Shown: piece after piece, positions 15,113 to 25,196 of the stretch
Layout: each line of letters begins with the position of its first letter
How positions within the stretch are numbered: position 1 is the stretch's first letter
NCBI GenBank assembly: GCA_937921555.1
Contig: CAKZUV010000092.1
Coordinates: 1 to 33,097, forward strand
DNA from: an uncultured Saprospiraceae bacterium
GTDB lineage: Bacteria; Bacteroidota; Bacteroidia; Chitinophagales; Saprospiraceae
Direction: 5' to 3'
Length of the DNA: 33,097 nucleotides
The notes under the pieces: generated by a model
What the model was told of the DNA's origin: nothing
Seen by the model: only the letters and a program-made list of their open reading frames with translations
Databases searched by the model: none
Position numbers and translations under genes: made by a program

Positions 15113-18100
15113 ATGAAAATAGAAAATTTACTCCTGTCAGTGATCTTTTGTTTCTCTCTGATCAGCCTGACGAATGCCAGTCTACCCGCCGGTAATAATC
15201 TGAAAGACCCTTACGGTCCGGAAATTATATTGGCCCAGGATACATTACCTCCGGTATCTGAACGCTTTGGCGATCATATTTCCAATCCGGCTAATAATCC
15301 GTTTGATCTTAGAGATCCCTCTATTATTGAAAAAGAGGTAAACTACGATCCAGCTACGGGTACCTACATCATCACCGAAAAAATCGGGGACGAATACTTC
15401 CGGATGCCTTCCTTTATGACTTTTGACGAATATTTGGAATACAAATCCAAACAGGAAGAAAAAGAGTATTTTGATCGCCTCGCAGGAGTCGGTAAAAAAG
15501 GCGGTAAACTGTCCAGCCGGGACGATCCGTTAAGCAAAATCGACGTCCAGGAAAGTCTGCGGGACCGGCTCTTCGGAGGGACTGGCGTGGATATCCGACC
15601 ACAAGGTAACATTGATCTTACTTTTGGAGTGGATTTTCAACGGACCGAAAACCCCGCGTGGACTATCCGTCAGCAAAAAACAGGCGGATTTGATTTTGAT
15701 ATGGATATTGAAATGAGTGTAGAAGCCGCCATCGGTGAAAAACTCAAAATGAGCACCAATTACAATACGCAGGCAACTTTTGATTTTCAGAATACCATGA
15801 AACTGGATTATGATTCGGATGCTTTTAACGAAGACGACATCATCAAAACCATCGAAGTGGGTAACATCAGCTTCCCGCTCCGGTCCTCGCTCATCAAAGG
15901 TAGTCAGAGTCTTTTTGGATTACATACTGAACTGAAATTTGGAAAATTAACCCTCGGACTGGTTGCTTCTCAGCAAAAATCACAAAACCAGAGTATCCGG
16001 ATCGAAGGAGGAAGTCAGGTGCAGGAATTTGAAGTACGGGCCGACGAATACGATGAAAACCGCCACTTCTTACTGACGCACTACAACCGTGCTACCTTCG
16101 AAGAATCCCTCGAAAATCTGCCACAGATACAATCATTATTCAAGGTTACCCGAATGGAGGTCTGGATTACCAACGACCGGAATGAGGTGGAAAATATCCG
16201 GGATATCGTCGCCATGTCTGATATTGGTGAGCCGGACACGCTGACCAACGAAACCGATACTTACGGAACACCACTGCCAACCCGGCACCCGGACATCAAT
16301 GGTCGTGGACTACCGGGAGTAGATTTGGCAACAAATATTGGCGCCAATAACATCCTGACAGACCTGGTCGGAGATTTAAACGATACCCTCGCCGCCGGAA
16401 GAAGTCTGGACAATGCCGTAGCCAGTCTGACCAGTCTGGGCTTTCAACAGAGCCGGGACTTTGAAAAAGTCAGTGCCCGTCTGTTAAGTCCCAACGAATA
16501 TACTTATAACTCAGATCTCGGTTTTATTTCTTTAAATGTAAATCTGCGGCCAGACCAGGTATTAGGGGTGGCATTTGAATACGATTATAATGGGGCCACT
16601 TATCAGGTTGGAGAATTAACTAAAGAAGGGGCCGGAAATAACGAAGATGGAGACTTAACCGTTTTATATGTTAAAATGCTGAAGAGTACCACTCAGCGGG
16701 TGGACGTAGCTACCTGGGATCTGATGATGAAGAACCACTATAATATTGGTGCGTTTCAAGTGAATCCCGACGATTTTGTTTTTGATATTTTTTATGATGA
16801 TCCGGGAAAAGCACCCAAACGATTTATTCCCGAAAGAACCGATCAGCCACTGTTGCGGATTTTTAATCTCGATCAACTGAACGTGCAGGGTGATCCCTGT
16901 CCCGACGGAATTTTTGATTTTGTTTCTAACATTACCATCAATCCGCGAAACGGACGAATCATGTATCCGGTACTGGAACCCTTTGGTAATTCTCTCCGGG
17001 AATCGTTAAATCAACTGGAACCTCCAGTTGCTGAACCGATAGTAGAATCTTATATCTACGACGAGCTATACCGCCAGACCGTTTTTAACGCACGGGAATT
17101 TACCGAAAAGAACCGTTTCATCATGAAGGGTACTTACAAATCCAGCGTTTCTTCCGAAATTTCTCTGGGGGCATTTAACTTGCCCGAAGGTTCGGTGACC
17201 GTCCGTGCGGGTGGTCGGGTACTGGTGCCCGGACAGGATTACGACATTGATTATAATATTGGTAGAATAAAAATCCTGAACGACGGCGTACTGAATTCCG
17301 GAACACCGGTAGATGTGTCGTTTGAAGATAACACGTTATTTAGCGTACAAACCAGAACCATGTTAGGTGTCCGCGCCGATTATGAAATCAATAAAGATTT
17401 TAACATCGGAGCTACGTATATGCGATTGTTCGAAAGACCATTTACACAAAAAGTAAACATCGGGGATGATCCCATCAATAACCGCGTACTCGGATTTGAC
17501 ATCAACTACCGGAAAGAAGCACCGTTCCTCACCAAGATGGTCGATGCGATTCCTTTTATCGAAACCAAAGAACCATCGAGTATCAATTTTGTCGCGGAAG
17601 TAGCGGCGCTCAAACCAAGTCATCCACGGGCCATCAACGTTGGTACCAATGACGACGATGAAAAAGGTGGGACCGTTTACGTAGATGATTTTGAAGGAAC
17701 CACCAGTAATAATGATCTGAGAATACCCGCCAATAATTGGGTGCTCGCCTCGGTACCGCAAAATGCGGTAGACGAACTGGGCTCCCGGGTTCTTTCGGAA
17801 TCCAGTCTGATCAACGATATCAACGGAGGTGCCAACCGTGCCCTCATCAACTGGTACCGAATCGATCAGACCATCAGCGGGAATAACCAAAGCGCGTATA
17901 CGCGTCTGATCGAACAGGATGAAGTCTTTCCGGGACGTCAGGTGCAGAATCTGGGTTTTGGAACACTGGGAACTTTTGACATCACTTATTATCCGCGCGA
18001 ACGTGGACCTTACAACTTTGATTTGCCGGGTGGAGTACCCATCCCGGACGGTATGACTGCGGGACTTGACAATACGGGAGGATTATTGGAGCCGGAAACC

Positions 18101-21100
18101 CGGTGGGGTGGAATCATGCGGGCACTGAACAACAATGATTTTCAGGCAGCCAATATTGAATATTTAGAATTTTGGGTACTAAACCCATTCATTGATAATC
18201 CAATAAACGGAACCAACGTCGATGGAGGTGAATTGAATATTGACCTTGGAAATATTTCAGAAGACATTCTGCGGGATTCCCGGAAGTTTTTTGAAAACGG
18301 AATTCCTACCGAACCTAACGTTCCGACGGACGAAACCAACTGGTCCAGAATACCTCGTACCAACGCGGTAACCAACGCTTTTGATAGTGATCCTGCATTG
18401 CGGGAAATTCAGGATGTCGGACTGGACGGATATAATTCTGACCAGGAAGCTAATATCTACGGAGAATATTTGAATACCATCAATGGTTCTGCGCTGAATG
18501 CAGATGCCAAAGCAAGAATTCAGGCTGATATTTCCAATGATGATTTTGTGAATTTCCGGGACCGGAATTTTGATCCTCAGGCTACAGTTTTCGACCGTTA
18601 CCGGGCCAATAATAATCCCGAAGGAAACTCTGGTGCGCCCGAAGATGGAATCGTTAATTCCTCTACCAATATTCCGGATGCGGAAGATTTGAATAATGAC
18701 AATACGCTGGGAGAAACGGAATCTTATTTTAATTATAAAATTCCAATCCGACCAACAGGGGTGCCCGGAGAAAGTGGCGAAATAGAAATTGACGTAGAAA
18801 ATTCTTCTTTTATTTCGGACGAACGCCGTATTGCCGGTACCAACCGGGTTTGGTACCGTTTCAGAATCCCGCTGAATGGTCCCGAAAAAAGAGCGATTGG
18901 AGGTATTCAGGATTTCCGTTCTATCCGCTTTATCAGAATGTATCTCAGAGAATTCCGTCAGCCCGTTACTTTGCGTTTTGCAACCCTTGAGCTGGTCAGA
19001 AACCAATGGCGGCGGTACACGCTGCGCGGACTGGACACGAATCCTTGTCCTGATACGGATGGCTGTATGGATGATGATGTGGCCTTTGATGTAAATGCCG
19101 TCAACGTAGAAGAAAATTCCGGAAAGATTCCATTTGCGTACGATCTGCCACCGGGAATTATCCGGGAACGGTCACTAAATACTACGTTCCCCAATCAGTT
19201 TCAGAATGAGCAATCGCTTACGCTGGAGGTTCAGAACCTGGATCGGGATTTCGGGGTAGGTGCCTACAAAATTATCAATATGGACTGGCGGCTCTACGAA
19301 AACATGAACATGTTTGTCCACGCCGAAGCCTTTGATGATTTCAATCTGGAAGCGGTTCCTGACGGAGAGGTTTCGCTCTTTATCAGAATGGGTAGTGATT
19401 TTGAACAAAATTATTACGAATACGAAATTCCGTTGGATTTGAGCCGTGATCCCGTTGCGGCTATGTCAGACGCCTTTGAACTCTGGCGTACGTCGAATGC
19501 CATTGATATAAAACTGGACGAATTTAAAAATGCAAAAATTGAACGGAATGCGACCAGCTTTGATGTGACTGAACGGTACGTCAAACCCTACGAATATCGG
19601 TATCAGTTTGATCCAACTGACGAAGATGATCCGGAAGAAGTGAAAATAAATAATATTATCGTCAAGGGTAATCCCAACCTGGGACAAGTAAAAGGGGTGA
19701 TGCTTGGCATCAGGAATAATGGCAACGCTGAGCACAGCGTAGAGGTATGGTGTAACGAATTGCGGCTCAACGGAATTGACGAACAAGGTGGGGTAGCTGC
19801 CCTGGCACGGGCGGATATTCAACTGGCTGACTTTGCGGATATGACGATTTCAGCGAATGCTAACTCTATTGGCTGGGGACAACTGGAAGACCCGGTAAAT
19901 GACAGAGCACGGGAATCTACCCTGGCGTACGACGTAAGTGCCAATATCGCTATGGACAAATTTTTACCAGAAGAAAGTGGTATTAAGATTCCATTATTTG
20001 TAGGATATTCCAAATCTACGGATACGCCGCAATACGATCCTTATGATCAGGATTTGACTTTGCAGGAAAGTATGGACGCTGCGGCCACCGAGGAAGAGCG
20101 CCGGGAAATCAAGGAAAGTGCCCTCGATGTTACAGAAATAAAAAGCTGGAATGTTACCAACTTACGAAAAGAGCGGACCGGCGGAAAAGATGATAAACCC
20201 AAACCGTGGGATATCGAAAACTTTGACCTGACGTACGCTTATACGAATACAAATCGTCACAATCCGATCATTGAAAGAGATATCGAAGAAGTCCGCGAAG
20301 GCCGGATCAATTACCGATTTAACCGGAAATCAAATTATATTCAGCCGTTCAAAAAACTGTCGAAAAGTAAATATCTCAAACTGATTACTGATTTTAACTT
20401 TAGTTTGTTGCCAAGCAGTGTGGCCGTTTCGACCGATATGATCCGGGAATTTCAGCAGACGCGGTACCGGTTTGTGGATGCCGGTGCGGGAGAATTCAAC
20501 AGAGAATTTTTTAATAAGCAATTCCGCTGGAACCGTAGCTACGATCTGAACTGGGACTTTACCAGAAACCTGAAATTCAATTTCAATGCCCGTAACGAAG
20601 CAGTAATTGACGAATTGAAAGAGATTAATCCAGACGGATCAAAACCAGGTGATGAAGAAAAGAAAGAAACGATCTGGGATGGCATTAAAGATTTCGGTCG
20701 TAATAAATTTTATACCCACCAGTTTGGAGTAGATTATAAATTGCCACTGAAGAGTATTCCATTCCTGGACTGGATTCAGGTAAAGGCACAGTACAACGCT
20801 GACTACAGTTGGACGGCTGCGGCCCTGAATACTGTTGAGCTTGGTAACGTAATTCAAAACGGTCAGACCCGTAAGCTGGACGGAGATATTAATTTTGAAC
20901 AGCTTTACAAAAAGTCCAAATTTCTGAGTGCGATTGACCGGAAGAAGCCGCGTCGCCGAAGCCGGAATAAAAGAGGAAAAGACGATAAGAAGGACACCAA
21001 GAAGAAAGAGGAAAAAGAAGAAACAGCGGAAAAAACAAAGAAAAAACGGAAAAAAGGAGAAGTATCCAATGCGACCCGTCTGGCACTACGACCTTTATTG

Positions 21101-22561
21101 TTTTTACGAAAGGCCAGATTGTCTTACTCGCAGCAGTTCTCTACCGTGATTCCCGGATTTATGGAAAATAGCGAACTATTCGGTCAGTCGAGCGGATTTG
21201 ACGCACCGGGCTGGGGCTTCGTAACGGGACTCCAACCCAATATTGATGCGAATAGTGGAAATGATTATCTGGATCAGGCTGCTACCAAAGGCTGGATTTC
21301 GGATGATCCGTTTTTAAACCAGCAAGTGATTCAGAATTCGACCGAGCAGTTGGATGCCAAGATTACCCTGGAGCCATTTACCGATTTTGCGATTGACCTG
21401 ACGGCAACCCGTAAGTTTACCGAAAATCAGTCTTTGTACTTTAAGTTTTTTGATGAGCCAGTTGATCCGAATGATCCCAATAGTGCTACCAGAGGGTTTG
21501 ATCATGCGCTGCCGAGGGAGTTTGGCTCTTACGAAATTTCCTACTTTGCGTTAAACACCTTGTTTGGTGACGCGGATGATCTGTTCAATACCTTCCTGGA
21601 AAACCGGGAAACGATCTCCCAGAATCTTGGTGCGGGTACCCACGCCATTGACGGGGCGGAGTACACCGAAGGTTATGGCCGGGTCCAGCAGAATGTAGTC
21701 CTTCCGGCCTTTATTTCTGCTTACACCAAGACCGATCCGGGGCAGGTAGAAGCGACTGATAATTACGCGAAAGAAGTACTCTTTAAGGTATTGCCGAAAG
21801 TAAACTGGCAGCTCAATTACCGTGGATTGTCTAAGCTGAGTTTTTTCGAAAAATACTTCAGTAGTTTCAATGTGACGCACGGTTACCGATCCACTTTGCA
21901 GGTAAACAGTTTTATTACCAACCAGCGATTCATGAACGATAACACGGATTTTATCAATCTGCCTACGGGTAACTTTATCACCCGTTTTGAAATTCCTGAG
22001 CTGGTCATCAACGAACAATTTGCGCCGCTCCTTGGACTGGATGTCCGCTTGCACAACGAGATGACTTTTAAAGTAGACTTTAAAAAATCCCGTTCGTTGG
22101 CATTAAGTTTACAGGACAACAGTTTGAACGAAACCCGCTCGGACGAATACGTTATCGGATGGGGATACCGGATGAAGGACGTTTATATTGCTTTCCTGAA
22201 AGGAGGAAAGAAGAAAAATAAGAAGAAAACCAGAAAGAAGTCGTCTAAAAATAATCCGTCACCTAATGCGGGCGGCGGTAATAATAAGGACGACGAAGTG
22301 AGTGATTTAAATTTTGCTTTTGATTTTGGTTTCCGAAATAACCGTTCTTTCCGGAATGCATTTGACAACAGTATTGAAACCTCGGAAGCGACGCGGGGTA
22401 ACAAGACAATTACCATCAATCCGGCGGTAGATTATGATATCAGTAAAAAATTAAACGCCAGATTGTTTTTCGATTATACCCGTACGATTCCAACGACGAC
22501 GGCGCAGTTCCCAACCACCAATATTGCGGGAGGTGTGCGGATTCGGTTTACGCTGGATTAA
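15113..22561 (+). CDS. sprA: T9SS outer-membrane translocon SprA/Sov
   Basis: A 2482-residue giant protein, close to the roughly 2400-2500 residues of known SprA/Sov. SprA forms the very large outer-membrane barrel through which type IX secretion substrates leave the cell. I start at ATG 15113 because MKIENLLLSVIFCFSLISL then reads as a clean signal peptide; ATG 15065 would add 16 residues in front of it. Family features are the early RDPLSKIDVQESLRDRLFGG and GVDIRPQGNIDLTFGVDFQ segments, WEVWI/NNRNE-type repeats (MEVWITNDRNEVENI), GTVYVDDFEGTTS, WNRSYDLNWDFTRNLKFNFNA and a C-terminal barrel strand ending RIRFTLD. Two Lys/Arg-rich stretches (about 1943-1983 and 2363-2396) look like long loop insertions. 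It stands alone between ruvA and a strong hairpin terminator. Confidence 0.95.
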   Translation: MKIENLLLSVIFCFSLISLTNASLPAGNNLKDPYGPEIILAQDTLPPVSERFGDHISNPANNPFDLRDPSIIEKEVNYDPATGTYIITEKIGDEYFRMPSFMTFDEYLEYKSKQEEKEYFDRLAGVGKKGGKLSSRDDPLSKIDVQESLRDRLFGGTGVDIRPQGNIDLTFGVDFQRTENPAWTIRQQKTGGFDFDMDIEMSVEAAIGEKLKMSTNYNTQATFDFQNTMKLDYDSDAFNEDDIIKTIEVGNISFPLRSSLIKGSQSLFGLHTELKFGKLTLGLVASQQKSQNQSIRIEGGSQVQEFEVRADEYDENRHFLLTHYNRATFEESLENLPQIQSLFKVTRMEVWITNDRNEVENIRDIVAMSDIGEPDTLTNETDTYGTPLPTRHPDINGRGLPGVDLATNIGANNILTDLVGDLNDTLAAGRSLDNAVASLTSLGFQQSRDFEKVSARLLSPNEYTYNSDLGFISLNVNLRPDQVLGVAFEYDYNGATYQVGELTKEGAGNNEDGDLTVLYVKMLKSTTQRVDVATWDLMMKNHYNIGAFQVNPDDFVFDIFYDDPGKAPKRFIPERTDQPLLRIFNLDQLNVQGDPCPDGIFDFVSNITINPRNGRIMYPVLEPFGNSLRESLNQLEPPVAEPIVESYIYDELYRQTVFNAREFTEKNRFIMKGTYKSSVSSEISLGAFNLPEGSVTVRAGGRVLVPGQDYDIDYNIGRIKILNDGVLNSGTPVDVSFEDNTLFSVQTRTMLGVRADYEINKDFNIGATYMRLFERPFTQKVNIGDDPINNRVLGFDINYRKEAPFLTKMVDAIPFIETKEPSSINFVAEVAALKPSHPRAINVGTNDDDEKGGTVYVDDFEGTTSNNDLRIPANNWVLASVPQNAVDELGSRVLSESSLINDINGGANRALINWYRIDQTISGNNQSAYTRLIEQDEVFPGRQVQNLGFGTLGTFDITYYPRERGPYNFDLPGGVPIPDGMTAGLDNTGGLLEPETRWGGIMRALNNNDFQAANIEYLEFWVLNPFIDNPINGTNVDGGELNIDLGNISEDILRDSRKFFENGIPTEPNVPTDETNWSRIPRTNAVTNAFDSDPALREIQDVGLDGYNSDQEANIYGEYLNTINGSALNADAKARIQADISNDDFVNFRDRNFDPQATVFDRYRANNNPEGNSGAPEDGIVNSSTNIPDAEDLNNDNTLGETESYFNYKIPIRPTGVPGESGEIEIDVENSSFISDERRIAGTNRVWYRFRIPLNGPEKRAIGGIQDFRSIRFIRMYLREFRQPVTLRFATLELVRNQWRRYTLRGLDTNPCPDTDGCMDDDVAFDVNAVNVEENSGKIPFAYDLPPGIIRERSLNTTFPNQFQNEQSLTLEVQNLDRDFGVGAYKIINMDWRLYENMNMFVHAEAFDDFNLEAVPDGEVSLFIRMGSDFEQNYYEYEIPLDLSRDPVAAMSDAFELWRTSNAIDIKLDEFKNAKIERNATSFDVTERYVKPYEYRYQFDPTDEDDPEEVKINNIIVKGNPNLGQVKGVMLGIRNNGNAEHSVEVWCNELRLNGIDEQGGVAALARADIQLADFADMTISANANSIGWGQLEDPVNDRARESTLAYDVSANIAMDKFLPEESGIKIPLFVGYSKSTDTPQYDPYDQDLTLQESMDAAATEEERREIKESALDVTEIKSWNVTNLRKERTGGKDDKPKPWDIENFDLTYAYTNTNRHNPIIERDIEEVREGRINYRFNRKSNYIQPFKKLSKSKYLKLITDFNFSLLPSSVAVSTDMIREFQQTRYRFVDAGAGEFNREFFNKQFRWNRSYDLNWDFTRNLKFNFNARNEAVIDELKEINPDGSKPGDEEKKETIWDGIKDFGRNKFYTHQFGVDYKLPLKSIPFLDWIQVKAQYNADYSWTAAALNTVELGNVIQNGQTRKLDGDINFEQLYKKSKFLSAIDRKKPRRRSRNKRGKDDKKDTKKKEEKEETAEKTKKKRKKGEVSNATRLALRPLLFLRKARLSYSQQFSTVIPGFMENSELFGQSSGFDAPGWGFVTGLQPNIDANSGNDYLDQAATKGWISDDPFLNQQVIQNSTEQLDAKITLEPFTDFAIDLTATRKFTENQSLYFKFFDEPVDPNDPNSATRGFDHALPREFGSYEISYFALNTLFGDADDLFNTFLENRETISQNLGAGTHAIDGAEYTEGYGRVQQNVVLPAFISAYTKTDPGQVEATDNYAKEVLFKVLPKVNWQLNYRGLSKLSFFEKYFSSFNVTHGYRSTLQVNSFITNQRFMNDNTDFINLPTGNFITRFEIPELVINEQFAPLLGLDVRLHNEMTFKVDFKKSRSLALSLQDNSLNETRSDEYVIGWGYRMKDVYIAFLKGGKKKNKKKTRKKSSKNNPSPNAGGGNNKDDEVSDLNFAFDFGFRNNRSFRNAFDNSIETSEATRGNKTITINPAVDYDISKKLNARLFFDYTRTIPTTTAQFPTTNIAGGVRIRFTLD

Positions 22562-22566
22562 AGAAA

Positions 22567-22643
22567 GCTATTGGCCATTAGCTATTAGCCGTTGGCTTCC
22601 CTTTACCACGTTAAAAGAGCGCCAATAGCAAAAAGCCAATGGC
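22567..22643. repeat. Heptamer array with inverted partner downstream of sprA
   Basis: Left arm: four 7-mers ATTGGCC, ATTAGCT, ATTAGCC, GTTGGCT (22570-22597). Right arm: GCCAATAGC and AAGCCAATGGC (22621-22643). GCTATTGGC (22567-22575) pairs exactly with GCCAATAGC (22621-22629), and GCCGTTGGCTT pairs with AAGCCAATGGC with one mismatch. It begins 5 bases after the sprA stop and is directly followed by the strong terminator. Confidence 0.65.
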
Positions 22644-22712
22644 CTGGAAAAAAAATACCCGAATTAGATTTTGACTTAAAACCAAAATTTAATTCGGGTA
22701 TTTTTTTTCCAG
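22644..22712. terminator. Very strong hairpin terminator after sprA
   Basis: A perfect 23-bp inverted repeat: the left arm at 22644-22666 (CTGG, eight A, TACCCGAATTA) pairs with 22690-22712. The 23-base interval holds a further ATTTTG/CAAAAT pair (22668-22673, 22683-22688). With one G-U pair between them, this makes a nearly continuous 30-bp stem with a 9-base loop. A-tract and T-tract flanks would let it stop transcription from both directions, isolating sprA from the kinase gene. Confidence 0.9.
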
Positions 22713-22754
22713 TTAAAAGACTGTTAAATAATGAAAAAGGGAAAATCTAAATGT

Positions 22755-22762
22755 TAAATTTG
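22755..22762 (+). promoter_or_regulatory. Possible -7 element (TAAATTTG) of the kinase/regulator pair
   Basis: An exact TAnnTTTG match 28 bases upstream of the kinase ATG at 22791 and downstream of the sprA terminator, where a promoter is required. No exact TTG -33 element is seen. Confidence 0.5.
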
Positions 22763-22790
22763 TTGCACAGGAATTTAGCACAAACATTTT

Positions 22791-24248
22791 ATGAATAAAA
22801 AAGCAATATGGGCCATCATCGGGTTAATGAGCGTTGCGCTGATTGGGATTGTCCTGTTGCAGATGTACTGGATTCGGCTTTCTATTCAGGAAAAACAGGA
22901 TAAATTTAATCTGAACGTCACCGAAGCACTCAACCGGGTGAGTATAAAACTGGAAGCGGTAGAAGATAAAAAGAATAAAGATTCTGATTTAGAATTTAAC
23001 GCGACCGGATTTGACGAATATAATCAACCGATAGATGGTGTGCCGAGGGTCAATGAAGGATTGATGAGCGAAGCAGATAGGACGCGACGCTACAAGGCCC
23101 TGGAAAAGCAGCGGCAACGGGAGAGTTACCGGGAACTGATTAATGGGATTCCGCTGAGTGAAAGAATTAATCTGGAAGATCTGGAGATTTTTTTAAAAAA
23201 TGAATTATCCAACCAAGCCATTAATATTGAATACGATTACGGCGTATTTGACCGGGAAGAAAAGTCTTTTGTGATACTCAACGGATATTACGTGGTGCAG
23301 GATAAGTCGCCTTTAATGTTACTGGCGGGTCACAAAAATATTTACAATTCAGATTATAAAGTAGATTTATTTCCGTCTGAACTCCAGTCACCGGGCGTCA
23401 TTATGGTGCATTTTCCTACCCGGACCAGTGTGTTGTGGAGTGGTGTATGGCGGTATTTATTGCTGTCGAGTATTTTTATTGGAATTATATTGTTCTGTTT
23501 TACGTATTCTGTCATGGTGATTTTTATGCAAAAGAAATTATCAGAAATGAAAACGGATTTTATTAATAACATGACCCACGAATTTAAGACGCCCATTGCG
23601 ACCATTTCGTTGGCTGCGGATTCGATTACCAGTCCGATGATTTTAAATAATGGAGATAAGGTGAAGCGTTTTGCCGAAATCATCAAACAGGAAAACAAGC
23701 GGATGAACAGTCAGGTGGAGCGGGTATTACAAATGGCGGTGATTGATAAAAGAGATTTTCAGTTGAAAGTCACGACCATTGATCTGCACGAAGTCATCAA
23801 ACTGGCGGTAGAAAATGCCAGCTTACAGGCTGCCAAAAAAGATGGAACCGTAACCGTAGAACTGAAGGCCGGAAACCCCATCGTACAGGGCGATATGACG
23901 CATATTTCCAACATGATCAACAACTTATTGGAGAATGCTAACAAATATTCACCGGAAAAACCAAAAATTAAGGTCTATACACGCAATGTTCCGAGCGGAG
24001 TTGAAGTTATAGTGGAGGATCATGGTATCGGCATGAATAAAGAAGCACTGAAACATATCTTTGATAAATTCTACCGCGTCCATACCGGAGACATTCACAA
24101 TGTAAAAGGATTCGGTTTGGGACTAAGTTATGTCAAAGCGATGATGACGGCGCACAACGGACAGATCGACGTAAAGAGTCAACCGGGAAAAGGGAGTAAA
24201 TTTTATCTGATTTTCCCACATCAGCAGAAAATTCCGGATGAGAATTAA
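22791..24248 (+). CDS. rprX: Membrane sensor histidine kinase, RprX-like
   Basis: A 485-residue sensor kinase. TM1 is about 5-27, a periplasmic region of about 190 residues has no recognised domain, and TM2 is about 222-245. The kinase core follows directly with no HAMP visible: phosphoacceptor H263 in NNMTHEFKTP, N box NNLLENANKYS, G1 VEDHGIGM, F box FDKFYRV and G2 GFGLGL. The adjoining regulator is very close to Bacteroides RprY as I recall it, so this is the RprX partner. In that genus RprXY has been tied to envelope and stress responses; the signal here is unknown. The gene has its own promoter region after the sprA terminator and is followed by a 162-base gap before the regulator. Confidence 0.9.
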   Translation: MNKKAIWAIIGLMSVALIGIVLLQMYWIRLSIQEKQDKFNLNVTEALNRVSIKLEAVEDKKNKDSDLEFNATGFDEYNQPIDGVPRVNEGLMSEADRTRRYKALEKQRQRESYRELINGIPLSERINLEDLEIFLKNELSNQAINIEYDYGVFDREEKSFVILNGYYVVQDKSPLMLLAGHKNIYNSDYKVDLFPSELQSPGVIMVHFPTRTSVLWSGVWRYLLLSSIFIGIILFCFTYSVMVIFMQKKLSEMKTDFINNMTHEFKTPIATISLAADSITSPMILNNGDKVKRFAEIIKQENKRMNSQVERVLQMAVIDKRDFQLKVTTIDLHEVIKLAVENASLQAAKKDGTVTVELKAGNPIVQGDMTHISNMINNLLENANKYSPEKPKIKVYTRNVPSGVEVIVEDHGIGMNKEALKHIFDKFYRVHTGDIHNVKGFGLGLSYVKAMMTAHNGQIDVKSQPGKGSKFYLIFPHQQKIPDEN

Positions 24249-24310
24249 AATACAGAAAAAAGCTCCATGTTTTTTTAATTGAAAACTGCTGAAAAAAACA
24301 AAACAAACCC

Positions 24311-24341
24311 TCTGATCGTTGATTAACTGGATCAGACTTTT
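24311..24341 (+). terminator. Hairpin with T-run between the kinase and regulator genes
   Basis: TCTGATC (24311-24317) and GATCAGA (24330-24336) flank a 12-base loop and are followed by CTTTTT. It lies between the kinase stop and the regulator start. If active it would reduce read-through, so the regulator may be expressed separately or at a different level. The loop contains GATTAACTG, a unit found in the 8-bp arrays. Confidence 0.55.
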
Positions 24342-24410
24342 TATAAACTTGAAGGTGAACAAATACTAATTTATCCGCCGTTCATTATTTACTCAGAAAA
24401 ATCAATAAAA

Positions 24411-25142
24411 ATGGCAAACGAAAACAATCGAATCCTGTTGGTAGAAGATGACCGAAATTTTGGTGATGTACTGCGTTCTTATCTGGAAATGCACGACTAC
24501 AACGTCACACTCGCTACAGACGGGGAAGCTGGTCTGGAAGCCTATAACAAAGGAACATTTGACCTTTGTATTTTTGATGTCATGATGCCAAAAAAAGACG
24601 GCTTTACGCTTGCCACCGAAATCCGCGAAAAGGACGGTGACAAAACGCCCATCATTTTTCTGACCGCTAAAACCATGAAGGAAGATGTATTGAAAGGATT
24701 TAAGATCGGAGCGGACGATTATATTTCCAAGCCTTTTGTTTCCGAAGAATTACTCTACCGGATTCAGGCTATTCTAAAACGCAATCAGGCGGCGGTTAAT
24801 CCAAAAGAAGAAATCAAAGAGTTTGTCATTGGCAAATATCACTTTAATTTTCCGTTGCGTATCCTGACATTCACGGATGATAACGGAGACGAATCCAAGG
24901 ATAAATTATCACCCAAAGAAGCGCAATTGCTCAAGATGTTCTGCGTGTATATGAATGACATTCTGCCCCGTTCCGAAGCGTTGACCAAAATCTGGGGAGA
25001 AGACAATTACTTCACCGCGCGTAGTATGGATGTATTTGTTACCAAACTACGGAAGTATCTGAAGAGCGATAATAATATTGAGATTGTAAATATACACGGT
25101 AATGGTTTTCAGTTGCTGGTAAGAGGAGGAGAAGTGGTGTAG
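24411..25142 (+). CDS. rprY: OmpR-family response regulator, RprY-like
   Basis: A 243-residue regulator: receiver domain at about 6-122 with acidic pocket EDD (12-14), phospho-acceptor D56 in CIFDVMMP, FLTAK with the conserved Thr, and KPF lysine. A winged-helix DNA-binding domain follows at about 140-238 (LSPKEAQLLKMF, TARSMDVFVTKLRKYLK, IVNIHGNGFQLLV). The receiver text DVMMPKKDGFTLA and GFKIGADDYISKPF closely match RprY of Bacteroides and Porphyromonas as I recall them. It is the partner of the kinase just upstream, and acts in the cytoplasm as a DNA-binding transcription factor. A terminator follows. Confidence 0.93.
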   Translation: MANENNRILLVEDDRNFGDVLRSYLEMHDYNVTLATDGEAGLEAYNKGTFDLCIFDVMMPKKDGFTLATEIREKDGDKTPIIFLTAKTMKEDVLKGFKIGADDYISKPFVSEELLYRIQAILKRNQAAVNPKEEIKEFVIGKYHFNFPLRILTFTDDNGDESKDKLSPKEAQLLKMFCVYMNDILPRSEALTKIWGEDNYFTARSMDVFVTKLRKYLKSDNNIEIVNIHGNGFQLLVRGGEVV

Positions 25143-25196
25143 TGGGAAAATTGCTGAATGACAGACATTGACTGTTATTTATTGTAAACAAAATAT

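Noticed and set aside
20928-21149. Basic 73-codon + strand ORF inside sprA
   Set aside because: It is an out-of-frame reading of the Lys-rich insertion; sprA itself is open throughout.
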